A stretch of DNA of 64,000 nucleotides from Fimbriimonas ginsengisoli Gsoil 348 (GTDB lineage: Bacteria; Armatimonadota; Fimbriimonadia; Fimbriimonadales; Fimbriimonadaceae), in contig NZ_CP007139.1 of NCBI RefSeq assembly GCF_000724625.1, forward strand, positions 4,216,001 to 4,280,000, written 5' to 3'. A program made the position numbers and the translations under genes. Numbering within the stretch: position 1 is the first letter of the stretch; every line of letters begins with the position of its first letter. Shown piece by piece: positions 34,796-43,980 of this stretch. The notes below the pieces were generated by a model. That model was not told the origin of the DNA. It did not search any database and worked only from the letters and a program-made list of their open reading frames with translations.

Positions 34796-36772
34796 ATGAC
34801 CCCGATCTTCGCGTTGCTGCTGGTCCAAACATCCCCGAAGATCTCCGTTTCGTTCCCGCCGACGCCGATCCGGAAGGCTTTGAAGATACTTTCCGACGCC
34901 AGTGGGCGGAGGTTGGAGGTGGGGGGCGCGTTTGCGGACGAGGTGGTTCTTGCCCGCGTCAAGGACGCTCCGGTGGACGCCACGCTCGATCACCTTGCCC
35001 AATCTTTGTACGCTCGGTGGCAGCGGGAGCCGAACGGGGTCTTTATGTTGGTCAAGGACCAAGAAGCGCTTCGGCGGCGGGAGCGGCAAGATGCGACCGA
35101 CAACCGGAAGACCCTGCTGAATTCGCTTTCTTACCTTCGGGGCCGTTTGGCCGAGCAGCCGGCGGAGCTCGACCGTAAGTCGATCCAACGGTATGTCGAC
35201 CGGCTTGCATCCGAGGATAGGCGCCGTAAGGCGGCAGAGGCCGCGAAGGACTACGAACACATGTTTGTGGCGTCGACGGCGGCGGAAGAATCACCGGCAT
35301 GGCGGGCGCTAGCGAGCCTGATTCCTCTGCTCGACCAAAGTTATTTGCTGGGGATGCCAAACGACGCCCGCGAGGTGTGGGCCGAGCGTCCGACGCCGAT
35401 GCAGCATCCTCTGCCGGTCGATGCGGTCTCGGTCCTCAACCGATATCGTCGCGAGCTGGCACTGTTGGACCCTACGAAACAGGTCGCGCGGGTCCGGTTG
35501 ATCGCGAAGAAGTGGGAGCACGGCGCCGCGTTCAACATGTCGTTGGAAGCGGTCGACGTCGACGGCAAGACGATCGATAAAGGGTTTGCGCGGATGAACG
35601 ACGACTCGAAGGCGCTGAAGATTCCGTTCACGGAACGGAATCGCTTTGACCCGAAACCGGGTGAGGTTCCTTTTGAAGTTTCTAAGGACGCCAAGGAAGC
35701 TCGGATCGTGATGGCGAACGAAGGGGAAGAGCAGGCGCGGCGGGAGCTTTTGTTGAAGTGGAGGCCGCGCATTATGGATCCGGTTCAGTTCGAGCCGACC
35801 CAATGGCACTTCGGGGCTGACCTTGTCGCGGCGGCTCAGGCCGCGGATCGGAACCTCATCGGAGCTACCCACGATATCGTTGGGGCTCGGTATTGGAAGG
35901 AGCGGAAGTCGACCCCGTCGCAATTGTTCGCGCGGAGCCAGGGCAGCCTCGTGGTGGGGGACGACGGATGGTTGGTCGTCCGAATGCAAGAGCGATTTTC
36001 TCGCGCCTCTCGATCTCGTGCGGCGACCCTATTGCGGAATAGCCGCTTGGCGGGCGGCATTACGGTGGATGCCGCCGCGGATTGGGCGGGCGCCTGCGAG
36101 GATCGTTGGCCGTTCGTGAATTGGCTTGGCGACTATCTCTCGATTCTGTTTCCCGGCTCCGGTCCGTACAGTGCTTTGGCCACCGTGTCCGACGATCTCG
36201 GCTTACGGCTCTGGGATAGCCTCGGCGCGGGGGTTCGTAGCCAGTTGCGGGCGGGCGGTTCGGTGAGGCTCTCCGATCTCCCATCGAAGGCGAAGGAGCG
36301 GATTTTTGACGACGTTTATTGGTTCGAGGGGCTGGACGAGCCGGGGATCGAACCGACGGAGCGTCTCCCCAACGGAATCGCCGATGGTTCTCTTACGATG
36401 ACGACTTCTGAGATGCCGGTCTTCGTCGGATGGTCGTCCAAGGCCGGCCCGCCGGCGTCTCAGCGGCCGATCGACGCCAAGAGCTTCGGGACTTTTCTGG
36501 CTAACGGAAACAGTTATTGGGAGGTACCGGCCGAAATCTACCGCGCGTACGACCGATTCCTGCTGGGGGTGCATCGCTCTTACGAGCTTCACTTCCAGAT
36601 CCAACCAGGGGCGGTTCCGATGACCGTGACTCTGACCGAAACTTTGTTTAATCCTTCGGCGAAGGCTACCGATCAGCTCCCGGCGAATCTTCTTGCGGAG
36701 GCGGAATCGTCCCGAAAAGCGGCGGTCGCGGCGAAGCCGGAGAAGGGCGAGGTGATCCCACCGACATCCTAG
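34796..36772 (+). CDS. Hypothetical exported protein with N-terminal STN-like domain
   Basis: The protein has 658 residues. A weak signal-like start (MTPIFALLLVQTSP) is followed by VSFPPTPIRKALKILSDASGRRLEVGG and PVDATLDHLAQSLYARW, which has the pattern of the secretin/TonB N-terminal short domain. The remaining 550 residues are soluble, with no motif I recognise. STN domains usually lead secretin or TonB receptors, but no beta-barrel follows here. A CATATT at 34773-34778 could be its -10. Confidence 0.6.
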   Translation: MTPIFALLLVQTSPKISVSFPPTPIRKALKILSDASGRRLEVGGAFADEVVLARVKDAPVDATLDHLAQSLYARWQREPNGVFMLVKDQEALRRRERQDATDNRKTLLNSLSYLRGRLAEQPAELDRKSIQRYVDRLASEDRRRKAAEAAKDYEHMFVASTAAEESPAWRALASLIPLLDQSYLLGMPNDAREVWAERPTPMQHPLPVDAVSVLNRYRRELALLDPTKQVARVRLIAKKWEHGAAFNMSLEAVDVDGKTIDKGFARMNDDSKALKIPFTERNRFDPKPGEVPFEVSKDAKEARIVMANEGEEQARRELLLKWRPRIMDPVQFEPTQWHFGADLVAAAQAADRNLIGATHDIVGARYWKERKSTPSQLFARSQGSLVVGDDGWLVVRMQERFSRASRSRAATLLRNSRLAGGITVDAAADWAGACEDRWPFVNWLGDYLSILFPGSGPYSALATVSDDLGLRLWDSLGAGVRSQLRAGGSVRLSDLPSKAKERIFDDVYWFEGLDEPGIEPTERLPNGIADGSLTMTTSEMPVFVGWSSKAGPPASQRPIDAKSFGTFLANGNSYWEVPAEIYRAYDRFLLGVHRSYELHFQIQPGAVPMTVTLTETLFNPSAKATDQLPANLLAEAESSRKAAVAAKPEKGEVIPPTS

Positions 36773-36810
36773 GTGATGTGGTCACCGGTTTGGGTCGTTT
36801 TGCTCGGGCG

Positions 36811-36980
36811 GCACACGTGGGTGCCGGGTACACGGCTTCGGCGTAGCGTCGGCGCCCTCGCCGATGATCCGGTGTACGAAGTACACCGGGCGGCGCAGGT
36901 ACGAGCCAACCTGCGGCTACACGGCATCGCCGTAGCGAGCGGCACACGTAGGTGCCGGCTACACGCCTTCGGCGTATGGG
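36811..36980. repeat. Palindromic repeat family C, copy 5
   Basis: It contains gtagcgtcggcgccctcgcc, ggtgtacgaagtacacc and gcgcaggtacgagccaacct, flanked on both sides by the smaller unit cacacgtgggtgccgggtac / cacacgtaggtgccggctac. It lies between the STN-like gene and the DUF72 gene, which face each other. Confidence 0.8.
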
Positions 36981-37005
36981 AGGGCCGCTCCGGAGGACGC
37001 CAGGT

Positions 37006-37731
37006 TTATTTCATTAGTTCTTGCAGTCGGTCGGCCCAGAGCCAGGGGGCTTCGACGTCTTTGTGGCGGCAGTAGACGTAGCAATCCTTTCCTTCGGCGG
37101 CCTCGGATTTTAGATAGGCGGCCCACTCTTGTAGCTGGTCGTCGGAGTAATCCAAGCGCCGCAGGCGGACGTAGAGGTGGGCGGCGGTGTCCCGCCGCTG
37201 GGCGTCGGCTTTGTCGGTGTCTTCCGCGACCCAGGCTATGTTCTTCGCTCGGAGCATCGCTTCGATCTCGGGTGCTTGCCACGATTCGTTTCGGAACTCG
37301 ATCGCCCAAGTAAGTGTGTCGCGATGCGGGATATCGGAGAGAAAGGCCGCGAGCAAATCGTCGTTTCGCTTCATGTTCGGGGGAAGTTGAACCAGAATCG
37401 GGCCGAGTTTCCCCGCCCGCTCGGCCGGTTCGATCGCTTTAATGAAATCGTGCAGCGCGGTCATCCCCTCCGGTTTGAGCCGCGCTCGATGGGTCACCGA
37501 CTCAAGCATCTTTGGAGAGACCTTGAAGCCGGCGGGGGTGGCATCGATCCATTTGGAGACGCTGCTCTCCGACGGGATCTGGCGGAAGGTTCCGACCGAC
37601 TCCAAAGCGTTGTAGCGGGTCGCGTAATACCGGAGAAAGTCGGCGGCCTTTACTGTTGGCGGGTAGAAGAGCCCCTCGCCTTTCCATTCGGGATAGGAGA
37701 AGCCCGACAGGCCGATATACATCTTTTCCAT
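37006..37731 (-). CDS. DUF72 domain protein
   Basis: The protein has 241 residues. YIGLSGFSYPEWKGEGLFYPPTVKAADFLRYYATRYNALE (in part) matches the start of the DUF72 family (YecE-like TIM barrel), with AIEFRNESWQAPEI and the Y/H residues YVRLRRLDYSDDQLQEWA later. Some members are linked to nucleic-acid metabolism, but the function is not established. GATAAT at 37739-37744 on the minus strand is seven bases before the ATG. Confidence 0.9.
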   Translation of the reverse strand: MEKMYIGLSGFSYPEWKGEGLFYPPTVKAADFLRYYATRYNALESVGTFRQIPSESSVSKWIDATPAGFKVSPKMLESVTHRARLKPEGMTALHDFIKAIEPAERAGKLGPILVQLPPNMKRNDDLLAAFLSDIPHRDTLTWAIEFRNESWQAPEIEAMLRAKNIAWVAEDTDKADAQRRDTAAHLYVRLRRLDYSDDQLQEWAAYLKSEAAEGKDCYVYCRHKDVEAPWLWADRLQELMK

Positions 37732-37794
37732 CAGTCGAATTATCTTCGACTTTCAACGCCGCCCTAACATTGGGCATGTATCCTAATCGATGAG

Positions 37795-38277
37795 ATGAAT
37801 GAATCCGTTGAAGCCGCTAAGGCAGAGTTTTCGCGCGCAGTAAGCCGCATTTCCCGTTCGTTGGAAACGACTCCCGATGATCGACTCCATTGGGCTCCCG
37901 GCGCCGGCGCTCGGACCCCGATCCATCAGGTCGCTCACGCGGCTATGTCGATCAAGGGGATGCAGGATTGGTTTTCCGGCCAGCCGTTCCCGTTCGACAA
38001 AATTTCCGATTTGGACGCGTGGTCGAGAGCTAAGGAGAAGGAGTTCACGTCCCGGGAGCAGGTTATGGGCCTGCTCGAGGAGAACAGCAATGCTTACCTG
38101 GCTTGGCTAGATAGCCTGACGCCGGAGCAGCTTGCCTCGACGCTCGATATGGGCTTTGCCTCCTTCCCGATGGCGATGGCGATCACTTTTCCGGCCGATC
38201 ACACCCGGGCCCACGCGTCTCAGATCGACTATATCCAAACCACGTACGGCGATCTCGACTGGCACATGGCCGGTTAA
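37795..38277 (+). CDS. DinB-like protein (third of three)
   Basis: The protein has 160 residues. The candidate metal ligands H48 (HQVAHAAMSIKGM), H136 and H140 (ADHTRAHASQIDYIQ) have the same positions as in the DinB protein at 16894. It is transcribed divergently from the DUF72 gene, 63 bases away. Substrate unknown; DinB proteins often use small thiols. Confidence 0.82.
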   Translation: MNESVEAAKAEFSRAVSRISRSLETTPDDRLHWAPGAGARTPIHQVAHAAMSIKGMQDWFSGQPFPFDKISDLDAWSRAKEKEFTSREQVMGLLEENSNAYLAWLDSLTPEQLASTLDMGFASFPMAMAITFPADHTRAHASQIDYIQTTYGDLDWHMAG

Positions 38278-38368
38278 CGATTCGATCTCGTAGCGGGAAG
38301 GGGGCGGAGACGTTGCGTCGAGAGGCTCCGAAATGCCATAATTCACGTTCGTAATCTCAGGCACGACC

Positions 38369-38623
38369 ATGAAAGAAGGAATTCACCCTAAGGTCTATCC
38401 GGTGCTGTTCGTCGACGGCGAGCATCAGTGGACCGGCGTCTCGACCACCAAGACTAACAATACGCGCACCGTGGATGGCGTCGAGTATTCCGTGGTCAAC
38501 CTCGAAATCTCCTCGTTTAGCCACCCGTTCTACACCGGTCAGAAGCGGTTGGTGGACACCGCCGGCCGCGTGGAGAAGTTCATGCGCCGGTACGGCAACC
38601 AGCCCAGCGGAACCAAGAAGTAA
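38369..38623 (+). CDS. rpmE2: Ribosomal protein bL31, type B (zinc-free)
   Basis: The protein has 84 residues. KEGIHPKVYPVLFVDGEHQW and the end SSFSHPFYTGQKRLVDTAGRVEKFMRRYG are characteristic of bL31. The four-Cys zinc ribbon is absent, which defines the type B form usually induced under zinc limitation in species with both forms. A CATAAT at 38336-38341 could serve as -10, leaving about 20 bases of leader. I do not see a Zur-like palindrome. Confidence 0.96.
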   Translation: MKEGIHPKVYPVLFVDGEHQWTGVSTTKTNNTRTVDGVEYSVVNLEISSFSHPFYTGQKRLVDTAGRVEKFMRRYGNQPSGTKK

Positions 38624-38633
38624 GGCTTTCAAA

Positions 38634-38666
38634 AAGGGCGGGGCTATCGCAGCCCCGCCTTTTTTT
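38634..38666 (+). terminator. Strong rho-independent terminator after rpmE2
   Basis: ggcggggct and agccccgcc form a perfect stem with a five-base loop, followed by seven T. Confidence 0.92.
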
Positions 38667-38807
38667 GCGCCTGGAGTTCGGCACTCTTGCGCAAGAGTCA
38701 TGGGAACTGGGCCACCTTGGCGGCAGTTCCATTATTACTAGCGGCTTCGCCGGGTATTTTCATTTGTCGTCGGCTTACCCCAGGGGGGTGATCGCCGGGT
38801 TTCCCAT

Positions 38808-39779
38808 ATGCCACGCCAAAGTTCCAAACTCAGAGTGATCGGGCTCGCCGTCACCGTCGCCGGCCTGATTGGTCTCACCATCCTCGCGCACTTCGTTCGT
38901 GACGAGGCGGGCGGCATCCGGAACGCGTTGAGCCCAAGTTTTTGGCACGAACGCTCGATCGGCTACGACGAATACGAACCCGACTTGGCGTGGTTCCGCC
39001 GCGGTCCGCGCGAAAAGAAAGAGGTCTGCCTGACCCTCGACGACGGCCCCCATGGCCTGTGTACTCAGCAAGAGCTGGCGATCCTGAAGAAAGAAGGGGT
39101 TCGCGCCACCTTCTTCGTGGTTGGAAAGCGAATGGTTGAACACCCGGCGCTTATCAAGAGGATGATCGCGGAAGGGCACGAGGTGGGGAACCACACCCAG
39201 AACCACCCGCGGCTAAGCACGATTCCGCTGGCCGACGTTCGCCGAGAGCTCGAGCAGTGTAACGACGAGTTCGTGCAGATCACCGGGCGGCGCATGGCGC
39301 TCTTCCGCCCGCCCGGCATGCGGGACAACAAAGCGATCCTGGAGTTAGCCCGGTCGATGGGATACCAGACCGTCGACTGGAACGTCGGCGCGCACGACTT
39401 CACGCCGAACAAGAAAGATCCGAAGGTAACGCCGGAGATGCTTGAAGCCTCCAAGGCGACCCCTGACCAGATCGCCGACCGTGTCGTTTCCAACATCAAG
39501 AACGGCTCTCTGATCTTGCTGCACGATCAGCTCGCCACCGCGGCCGCGCTGCCCAAAATCATCCACGTTCTAAGGGCGAAGGGGTACAAGTTCGTGACCT
39601 GCTCGGAAGCGCTGACCCACATCGATCATCCGATCATGGTGGTGGCGAATCCGATGGTTCACGACGCCCACCTTGCGGCGAACATTCCGAGCTCGAAGGA
39701 CGATTCGGTGGTTCCCGCCTTCCGGGAAATGCCGGCGTCCACCCCGGAGAGCCGAAAGGAACGCGCCCAGCATCTATAA
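38808..39779 (+). CDS. Membrane-anchored polysaccharide deacetylase (NodB/CE4)
   Basis: The protein has 323 residues with one N-terminal membrane anchor (about 9-29). The CE4 motifs are complete: TLDDGPHG (catalytic D78 and metal-binding D79), HTQNHP (H129 and H133), RPPGMRD, and a C-terminal LILLHDQ. It should remove N-acetyl groups from peptidoglycan or another glycan at the cell surface. Its stop codon lies inside the -10 element of glyA. Confidence 0.92.
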   Translation: MPRQSSKLRVIGLAVTVAGLIGLTILAHFVRDEAGGIRNALSPSFWHERSIGYDEYEPDLAWFRRGPREKKEVCLTLDDGPHGLCTQQELAILKKEGVRATFFVVGKRMVEHPALIKRMIAEGHEVGNHTQNHPRLSTIPLADVRRELEQCNDEFVQITGRRMALFRPPGMRDNKAILELARSMGYQTVDWNVGAHDFTPNKKDPKVTPEMLEASKATPDQIADRVVSNIKNGSLILLHDQLATAAALPKIIHVLRAKGYKFVTCSEALTHIDHPIMVVANPMVHDAHLAANIPSSKDDSVVPAFREMPASTPESRKERAQHL

Positions 39780-39780
39780 T
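39775..39780 (+). promoter_or_regulatory. -10 element of glyA, overlapping the upstream stop codon
   Basis: A perfect TATAAT contains the TAA stop (39777-39779) of the deacetylase gene and ends five bases before the glyA ATG, so the glyA mRNA would be leaderless. Confidence 0.6.
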
Positions 39781-39785
39781 CGGGC

Positions 39786-41099
39786 ATGGCCCCGGTTTCA
39801 TCCGCTTCCTCGTCGCATCGGATTCCTCTTTCTCAAGCCGACCCGGAGATCTTCGGGCTGATCGGGCGTGAGGAGGCGCGGCAGGAGCACAACCTTGAGC
39901 TGATCGCCAGCGAAAATATCGCCTCAACCGCAGTGCGAGAGGCGATGGCGAGCGTGCTGACCGACAAATATGCCGAGGGATATCCCGGCAATCGCTACTA
40001 TGGCGGCTGCGAAGTGGTCGACGAGGTGGAAAACCTCGCTCGCGACCGGGCGAAACAGCTTTTCGGCGCGGAATACGCAAACGTTCAGGCGCACTCCGGC
40101 AGCCAGGCCAACATGGCGGTCTATTTCACGTTCTTAAAGCCGGGCGATTCGGTGATGGGGATGGACCTTTCACACGGTGGCCACCTGACTCACGGCTCGC
40201 CGGTCAATTTTTCGGGGCAGCTTTACAAGTTCACCGCCTACGGAATCGACCGGGAGACCGAGCGGCTCGACTACGATCAGGTCGCCGATTCCGTAAAGCA
40301 GGTACGCCCCAAGATGATCACCGTCGGCGCCAGCGCCTATTCGCGGCCGATCGACTTCAAGGCGTTCCGCGAGATCGCAGACTCGGTGGGCGCGTTCCTT
40401 TTCGCCGACATCGCTCACCCAGCCGGGCTTATCGCCAAGGGTCTGCTTCCCAGTCCGATCCCCTACGCCCACGTGGTGACCACGACCACCCACAAGACGC
40501 TTCGCGGACCCCGCGGCGGCATGATCTTGCTTGGCAAAGATTTCGAAAACCCGTTTGGAATCGTCGCTCCCAAGAGTGGACGCACGAAGATGATGTCCGA
40601 GCTTTTGGACAGTCAGGTGATTCCGGGGATCCAGGGCGGTCCGCTCATGCACGTCATCGCGGCCAAGGCGGTCGGGTTCGGCGAGAACCTTCAGCCGGCA
40701 TTCGAAGAGTACGGCCGCCAGGTCATTCGGAACGCTCAGGCGCTGGCCGGCGCGCTCCAAGCCCTCGGCTACCACATCATCTCGGGCGGCACCGACAACC
40801 ACCTGATGCTCATCGACTTGCGGAATAAGGGAATCACCGGTAAGGCGGCCCAACTGGCTCTTGACCGCGCCAATATCACCTGCAACAAGAACGCGGTGCC
40901 GTGGGACGACAAATCTCCCTTGGTCACCAGCGGCATTCGCCTGGGAACGCCGGCACTGACGACCCGCGGTATGCGCGAGAGTGAGATGAAGGAAGTCGCG
41001 ACCCTGATCGACCGGGTCATCCGCTCGGCGGACGACGAGGCGAACCTGGCCGGGGTCAAAGCCGACGTCGTCGCGCTCTGCTCACGATTCGATCTATGA
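39786..41099 (+). CDS. glyA: Serine hydroxymethyltransferase
   Basis: The protein has 437 residues. The PLP lysine is K237 in [15 protein letters not shown], with D208/H211 in [10 protein letters not shown] stacking on and holding the cofactor. [10 protein letters not shown] and [11 protein letters not shown] are also diagnostic. The enzyme moves the serine hydroxymethyl group to tetrahydrofolate, giving glycine. The N-terminal 15 residues are a Ser-rich extension. It overlaps the racemase gene by four bases (ATGA). Confidence 0.97.
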   Translation: MAPVSSASSSHRIPLSQADPEIFGLIGREEARQEHNLELIASENIASTAVREAMASVLTDKYAEGYPGNRYYGGCEVVDEVENLARDRAKQLFGAEYANVQAHSGSQANMAVYFTFLKPGDSVMGMDLSHGGHLTHGSPVNFSGQLYKFTAYGIDRETERLDYDQVADSVKQVRPKMITVGASAYSRPIDFKAFREIADSVGAFLFADIAHPAGLIAKGLLPSPIPYAHVVTTTTHKTLRGPRGGMILLGKDFENPFGIVAPKSGRTKMMSELLDSQVIPGIQGGPLMHVIAAKAVGFGENLQPAFEEYGRQVIRNAQALAGALQALGYHIISGGTDNHLMLIDLRNKGITGKAAQLALDRANITCNKNAVPWDDKSPLVTSGIRLGTPALTTRGMRESEMKEVATLIDRVIRSADDEANLAGVKADVVALCSRFDL

Positions 41100-41788
41100 A
41101 ACTGCTCGGTTTGATCGGCGGGACCAGTTGGGTTTCGACCGGGGAGTACTACCGCTTGCTGAACGAGGGGGTCAACCGCCGGCTTGGCGACCCTCAGTTC
41201 GCGCGATGCCTCATCTTCTCGTTCAACTATGCCGACATCCTCGCGTTGAACGCGAAGCAGGACTGGGACGCGATCTTCGAGCTGGTGGCCGCGGCCTGCC
41301 TTCACCATCGAGATGCGGGCGCGGAGGGAATCGTCCTTTGTGCGAACACGATGCACCTCATCGCCGACCGGGTGCAGGAGCGGGTCGGCTTGCCGGTCAT
41401 CCACATCGCGGACGCCACGGCGGAGGCGATTCGCCGTGCTGGCCTGACGACGGTTGCGCTCCTGGGAACGCGGTTCACGATGGAAAAGGAGTTCTTTCGC
41501 GAGCGGCTGGCGAGCCGGGGGATCGAGGCGGTGATTCCGGAAGAGGCGGACCGGGAGTTCATCCACACCACGATCTTCGGCGAGCTCGGCACAGGCAATT
41601 TTCTTCCCGCAACCAAGGCACGTTATCTGTCCATCATCGACGATTTGGCGGCGAAGGGGGCGGAAGGCGCGATCCTTGGCTGCACGGAGATTCCGATGCT
41701 CATCAAGCAATCGGATTGTGCGATTCCGCTATTCGATACGACGGCCATCCATGTTGACGCGGCGATCGAATTTGCCTTAGGCGAGTAG
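41096..41788 (+). CDS. Aspartate/glutamate racemase family protein
   Basis: The protein has 230 residues. The two catalytic cysteines are visible in VLCANTMHL (C82) and [10 protein letters not shown], and the phosphate-binding-like start is [23 protein letters not shown], which fits the aspartate racemase branch (YgeA-like) better than MurI. It is coupled to glyA by ATGA overlap, which suggests a role in amino acid metabolism. Confidence 0.9.
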   Translation: MKLLGLIGGTSWVSTGEYYRLLNEGVNRRLGDPQFARCLIFSFNYADILALNAKQDWDAIFELVAAACLHHRDAGAEGIVLCANTMHLIADRVQERVGLPVIHIADATAEAIRRAGLTTVALLGTRFTMEKEFFRERLASRGIEAVIPEEADREFIHTTIFGELGTGNFLPATKARYLSIIDDLAAKGAEGAILGCTEIPMLIKQSDCAIPLFDTTAIHVDAAIEFALGE

Positions 41789-41833
41789 GTGCCATCGCCA
41801 TGCCACGCCTCAGAAAATGCATACTCCCTAGCG

Positions 41834-42601
41834 ATGGCGGATCGCGAACTGCTCCTGAGGGTACGGGATGCCGGGGTGCGGGCGGCGTCGGTGATCGATC
41901 TGCTTGCGATCGGCTTTTCCAGGCGGGAATCGGATGTGGCTCTTGCGGAACCGATGGCTCGTAAGGCGCTCCAACGCTTCGGCTCTTTGAAATCGTTGGG
42001 CGAGGCGGGCGCGACAGACCTGACGGCGGCAACCGGTTTAGAGAACTTCGAGGTACTCCGGGCTCAAGCGCTTATCGAGATTGGAAGGAGATGTGCGAAG
42101 AACAACCGGGGCGAGATCACTTCGATCGACTCGCCCGACGATGTCTTCGAGCTTCTAAGCTACTTGCAGGGAGAAAAGAGGGAGCACTTCGTGGCGATCC
42201 TGCTCGATGCAAAGTCGCAGGTGATGCGGGTGGCGAACATCCACATCGGAACACTTACCGCCAGCATCGTGGGTCCGCGGGAGGTTTTCCGGGAGGCGAT
42301 CCGCGACGGGGCGAGCAGCATCATCGTGGCCCATAACCACCCAAGCGGCGACCCGTCGCCTAGTCCGGAGGATGTGGAAGTAACGCATAAGTTGATCGAG
42401 ATCGGGCAAATGCTCGACATTCCGGTGCTCGATCACATCATCATCGGAGAACGCAGGGCACTAAGCCTTCGTGAGGGGATCGAATTTGGCGGACAAGTGG
42501 GATCAAATCGTATTAACTTTGCGCGAGAGAGCACAGGGTATGCACGAAGCGCGGGAGGCGGCGCTTGGCCACTGCCGGAAGCTGGGCCAGCTCGCGGCTA
42601 G
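41834..42601 (+). CDS. radC: RadC family JAB-domain protein (MPN fold) with long tail
   Basis: The protein has 255 residues from the ATG at 41834 (a CATACT lies eight bases before it). A helix-hairpin-helix region is followed by the JAMM metal motif H167-N-H169-P...D180 in AHNHPSGDPSPSPED and DHIIIGERRALSLREG, where RadC normally ends. The frame then runs 37 codons further (GQVGSNRINFARESTGYAR...), overlapping the next gene. RadC itself has no proven function; relatives are linked to mobile elements and DNA repair. Confidence 0.9.
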   Translation: MADRELLLRVRDAGVRAASVIDLLAIGFSRRESDVALAEPMARKALQRFGSLKSLGEAGATDLTAATGLENFEVLRAQALIEIGRRCAKNNRGEITSIDSPDDVFELLSYLQGEKREHFVAILLDAKSQVMRVANIHIGTLTASIVGPREVFREAIRDGASSIIVAHNHPSGDPSPSPEDVEVTHKLIEIGQMLDIPVLDHIIIGERRALSLREGIEFGGQVGSNRINFARESTGYARSAGGGAWPLPEAGPARG

Positions 42602-43124
42602 ATCGATCCGGCACGTTCACCGGCATCAATTTGAGGAAGCCGAGCGGCTCCTGGAAGAAGCGAAAGCAACCGCGCAACTCGCTCGCGATGCGCTGCGCCC
42701 GTTCCCGGAGCTAAACCCCGCCTACCTGCACGACAGCGAGAAGGAGATGGTGGAGGCGGCCGCGGTGCTCGCAATCGTGCACGATCGTCCGTATCCCTCG
42801 GCGGAGGAGCTCGGTGCGCAGGTGATGAGCTACCTCAACGGCATGGGAGAAGCGGCCAGCGAGGTTCGGCGCTATGCGCTGGACGAGATGCGGCACGGAC
42901 GTCTGGACAAAGCCGAACAGATCCTCCGCCAGATGGAGACGATCTACGAGGACCTGATCACCTTCGACTACGCCGACTCGATGACCGGCGGCCTCCGTCG
43001 CACTTGCGACGCCTTGAGGGCGGTCGTCGAGCGCACGCGAAGCGATCTGACGGCGACGGCGAGCCAGCAGGAGCTCGTCCGGGAGCTAAGGGCTACCAGA
43101 GAAGCAATTCAGGCGAAGCCATAG
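42471..43124 (+). CDS. Translin family protein
   Basis: The protein is 217 residues from the GTG at 42471, all-helical. REAALGHCRKLGQLAARSIRHVHRHQFEEAERLLEEAKA and the later MSYLNGMGEAASEVRRYALDEMRHGRLDKAEQILRQMETIYEDLITFDY (both quoted in part) match translin/TRAX, nucleic-acid-binding proteins also found in archaea and some bacteria. TRAX-type RNase acidic residues cannot be confirmed by eye. The first 131 bases overlap the radC tail. A start at the ATG at 42540 would give 194 residues. Confidence 0.78.
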   Translation: MRGSNLADKWDQIVLTLRERAQGMHEAREAALGHCRKLGQLAARSIRHVHRHQFEEAERLLEEAKATAQLARDALRPFPELNPAYLHDSEKEMVEAAAVLAIVHDRPYPSAEELGAQVMSYLNGMGEAASEVRRYALDEMRHGRLDKAEQILRQMETIYEDLITFDYADSMTGGLRRTCDALRAVVERTRSDLTATASQQELVRELRATREAIQAKP

Positions 43125-43126
43125 TA

Positions 43127-43236
43127 GCATCGGCTCCCAGCCGATGAACCTCAGGACCGTCCCGGTCCTGAGAATTGGACCAAGGGCAGTATGCCCTTGG
43201 GACCCACTGGTTTGAAGCCAGTGCCACTCCGGAATA
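43127..43236. repeat. Ladder of four different hairpins (family E)
   Basis: Four consecutive stem-loops are seen: catcggctcccagccgatg, ctcaggaccgtcccggtcctgag (cited in halves ctcaggacc / ggtcctgag), ccaagggcagtatgcccttgg and cactggtttgaagccagtg. They sit between the convergent translin and glycosyltransferase genes and probably end both transcripts. Confidence 0.8.
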
Positions 43237-43974
43237 TTAGAATTTGCCGAAGCGGTGTTTGAATAGGGTCCAGAAGGCGTCGGGGGCGTCGGTCCAGCGG
43301 ATCTTTTTGCCGGCGGCTTTGCTCCGGGGGACGTAGTCGATCGGGACTTCCATGATTCGTTCCCCGAGGCGGATGGACTTCGCCGTTACTTCGGGGCAGA
43401 ACTCGAATCGCTGGCACTGGAGATTCATTCGACGTAGCAGGTCGGTTCTGAACGCTTTGTAGCAGGTCGCCTCGTCGGTGACGTGGCGGAAGTAGAGGAG
43501 CCGCACCGCCCATGCCAGCAACACGTTGACCACCTTGTTCGGAAGCGCCATTCCCTTAGGTAGGCCCTGGGAGAACCGGCTGCCGTAGACCACGTTGGCT
43601 TTTCCGTCGAGAATCGGCTGAACTAAAGTCGGGATCTGCTCGGGGGCGTATTCCAGGTCCGCGTCTTGGACGATTGTGGTCACCCCTTCTGCAAACGGCA
43701 GCGCCTTTCGGATGGCGTTCCCTTTGCCGCCACGCTTCTCGTTCCGCAGGATGAGGACCCGGTCCGCATAGCCCTCTAGTATTTGCGGCGTTCGATCCGT
43801 GCTGCCGTCGTCTACCACGATGATCTGCACCGAAATAGGCAGTGCGAGAACCCGATCCAGAACCTCTGCGATCGTATCTTCCTCGTTCAAGACCGGCACG
43901 AGGACCGTGACCTCGGGCGACAAGCCTTGGCGCATCTCGCGGAGAGGATACTCCTTAGATAAAACAGCCGCCAT
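43237..43974 (-). CDS. Family 2 glycosyltransferase (dolichyl-phosphate mannosyltransferase-like)
   Basis: The protein has 245 residues. VTVLVPVLNEEDTIAEVLDRV, IIVVDDGSTDRTPQIL, KRGGKGNAIRKAL and the DxD TIVQDADLEYAPEQIP are the hallmarks of the DPM1/polyprenyl-phosphate sugar transferase group. TSKSIRLGERIMEVPIDYVPRS-like text near the end is also typical. No membrane segment. It likely charges a polyprenyl phosphate with a sugar. It starts six bases after the stop of the DUF2993 gene. Confidence 0.9.
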   Translation of the reverse strand: MAAVLSKEYPLREMRQGLSPEVTVLVPVLNEEDTIAEVLDRVLALPISVQIIVVDDGSTDRTPQILEGYADRVLILRNEKRGGKGNAIRKALPFAEGVTTIVQDADLEYAPEQIPTLVQPILDGKANVVYGSRFSQGLPKGMALPNKVVNVLLAWAVRLLYFRHVTDEATCYKAFRTDLLRRMNLQCQRFEFCPEVTAKSIRLGERIMEVPIDYVPRSKAAGKKIRWTDAPDAFWTLFKHRFGKF

Positions 43975-43980
43975 GCCCTT

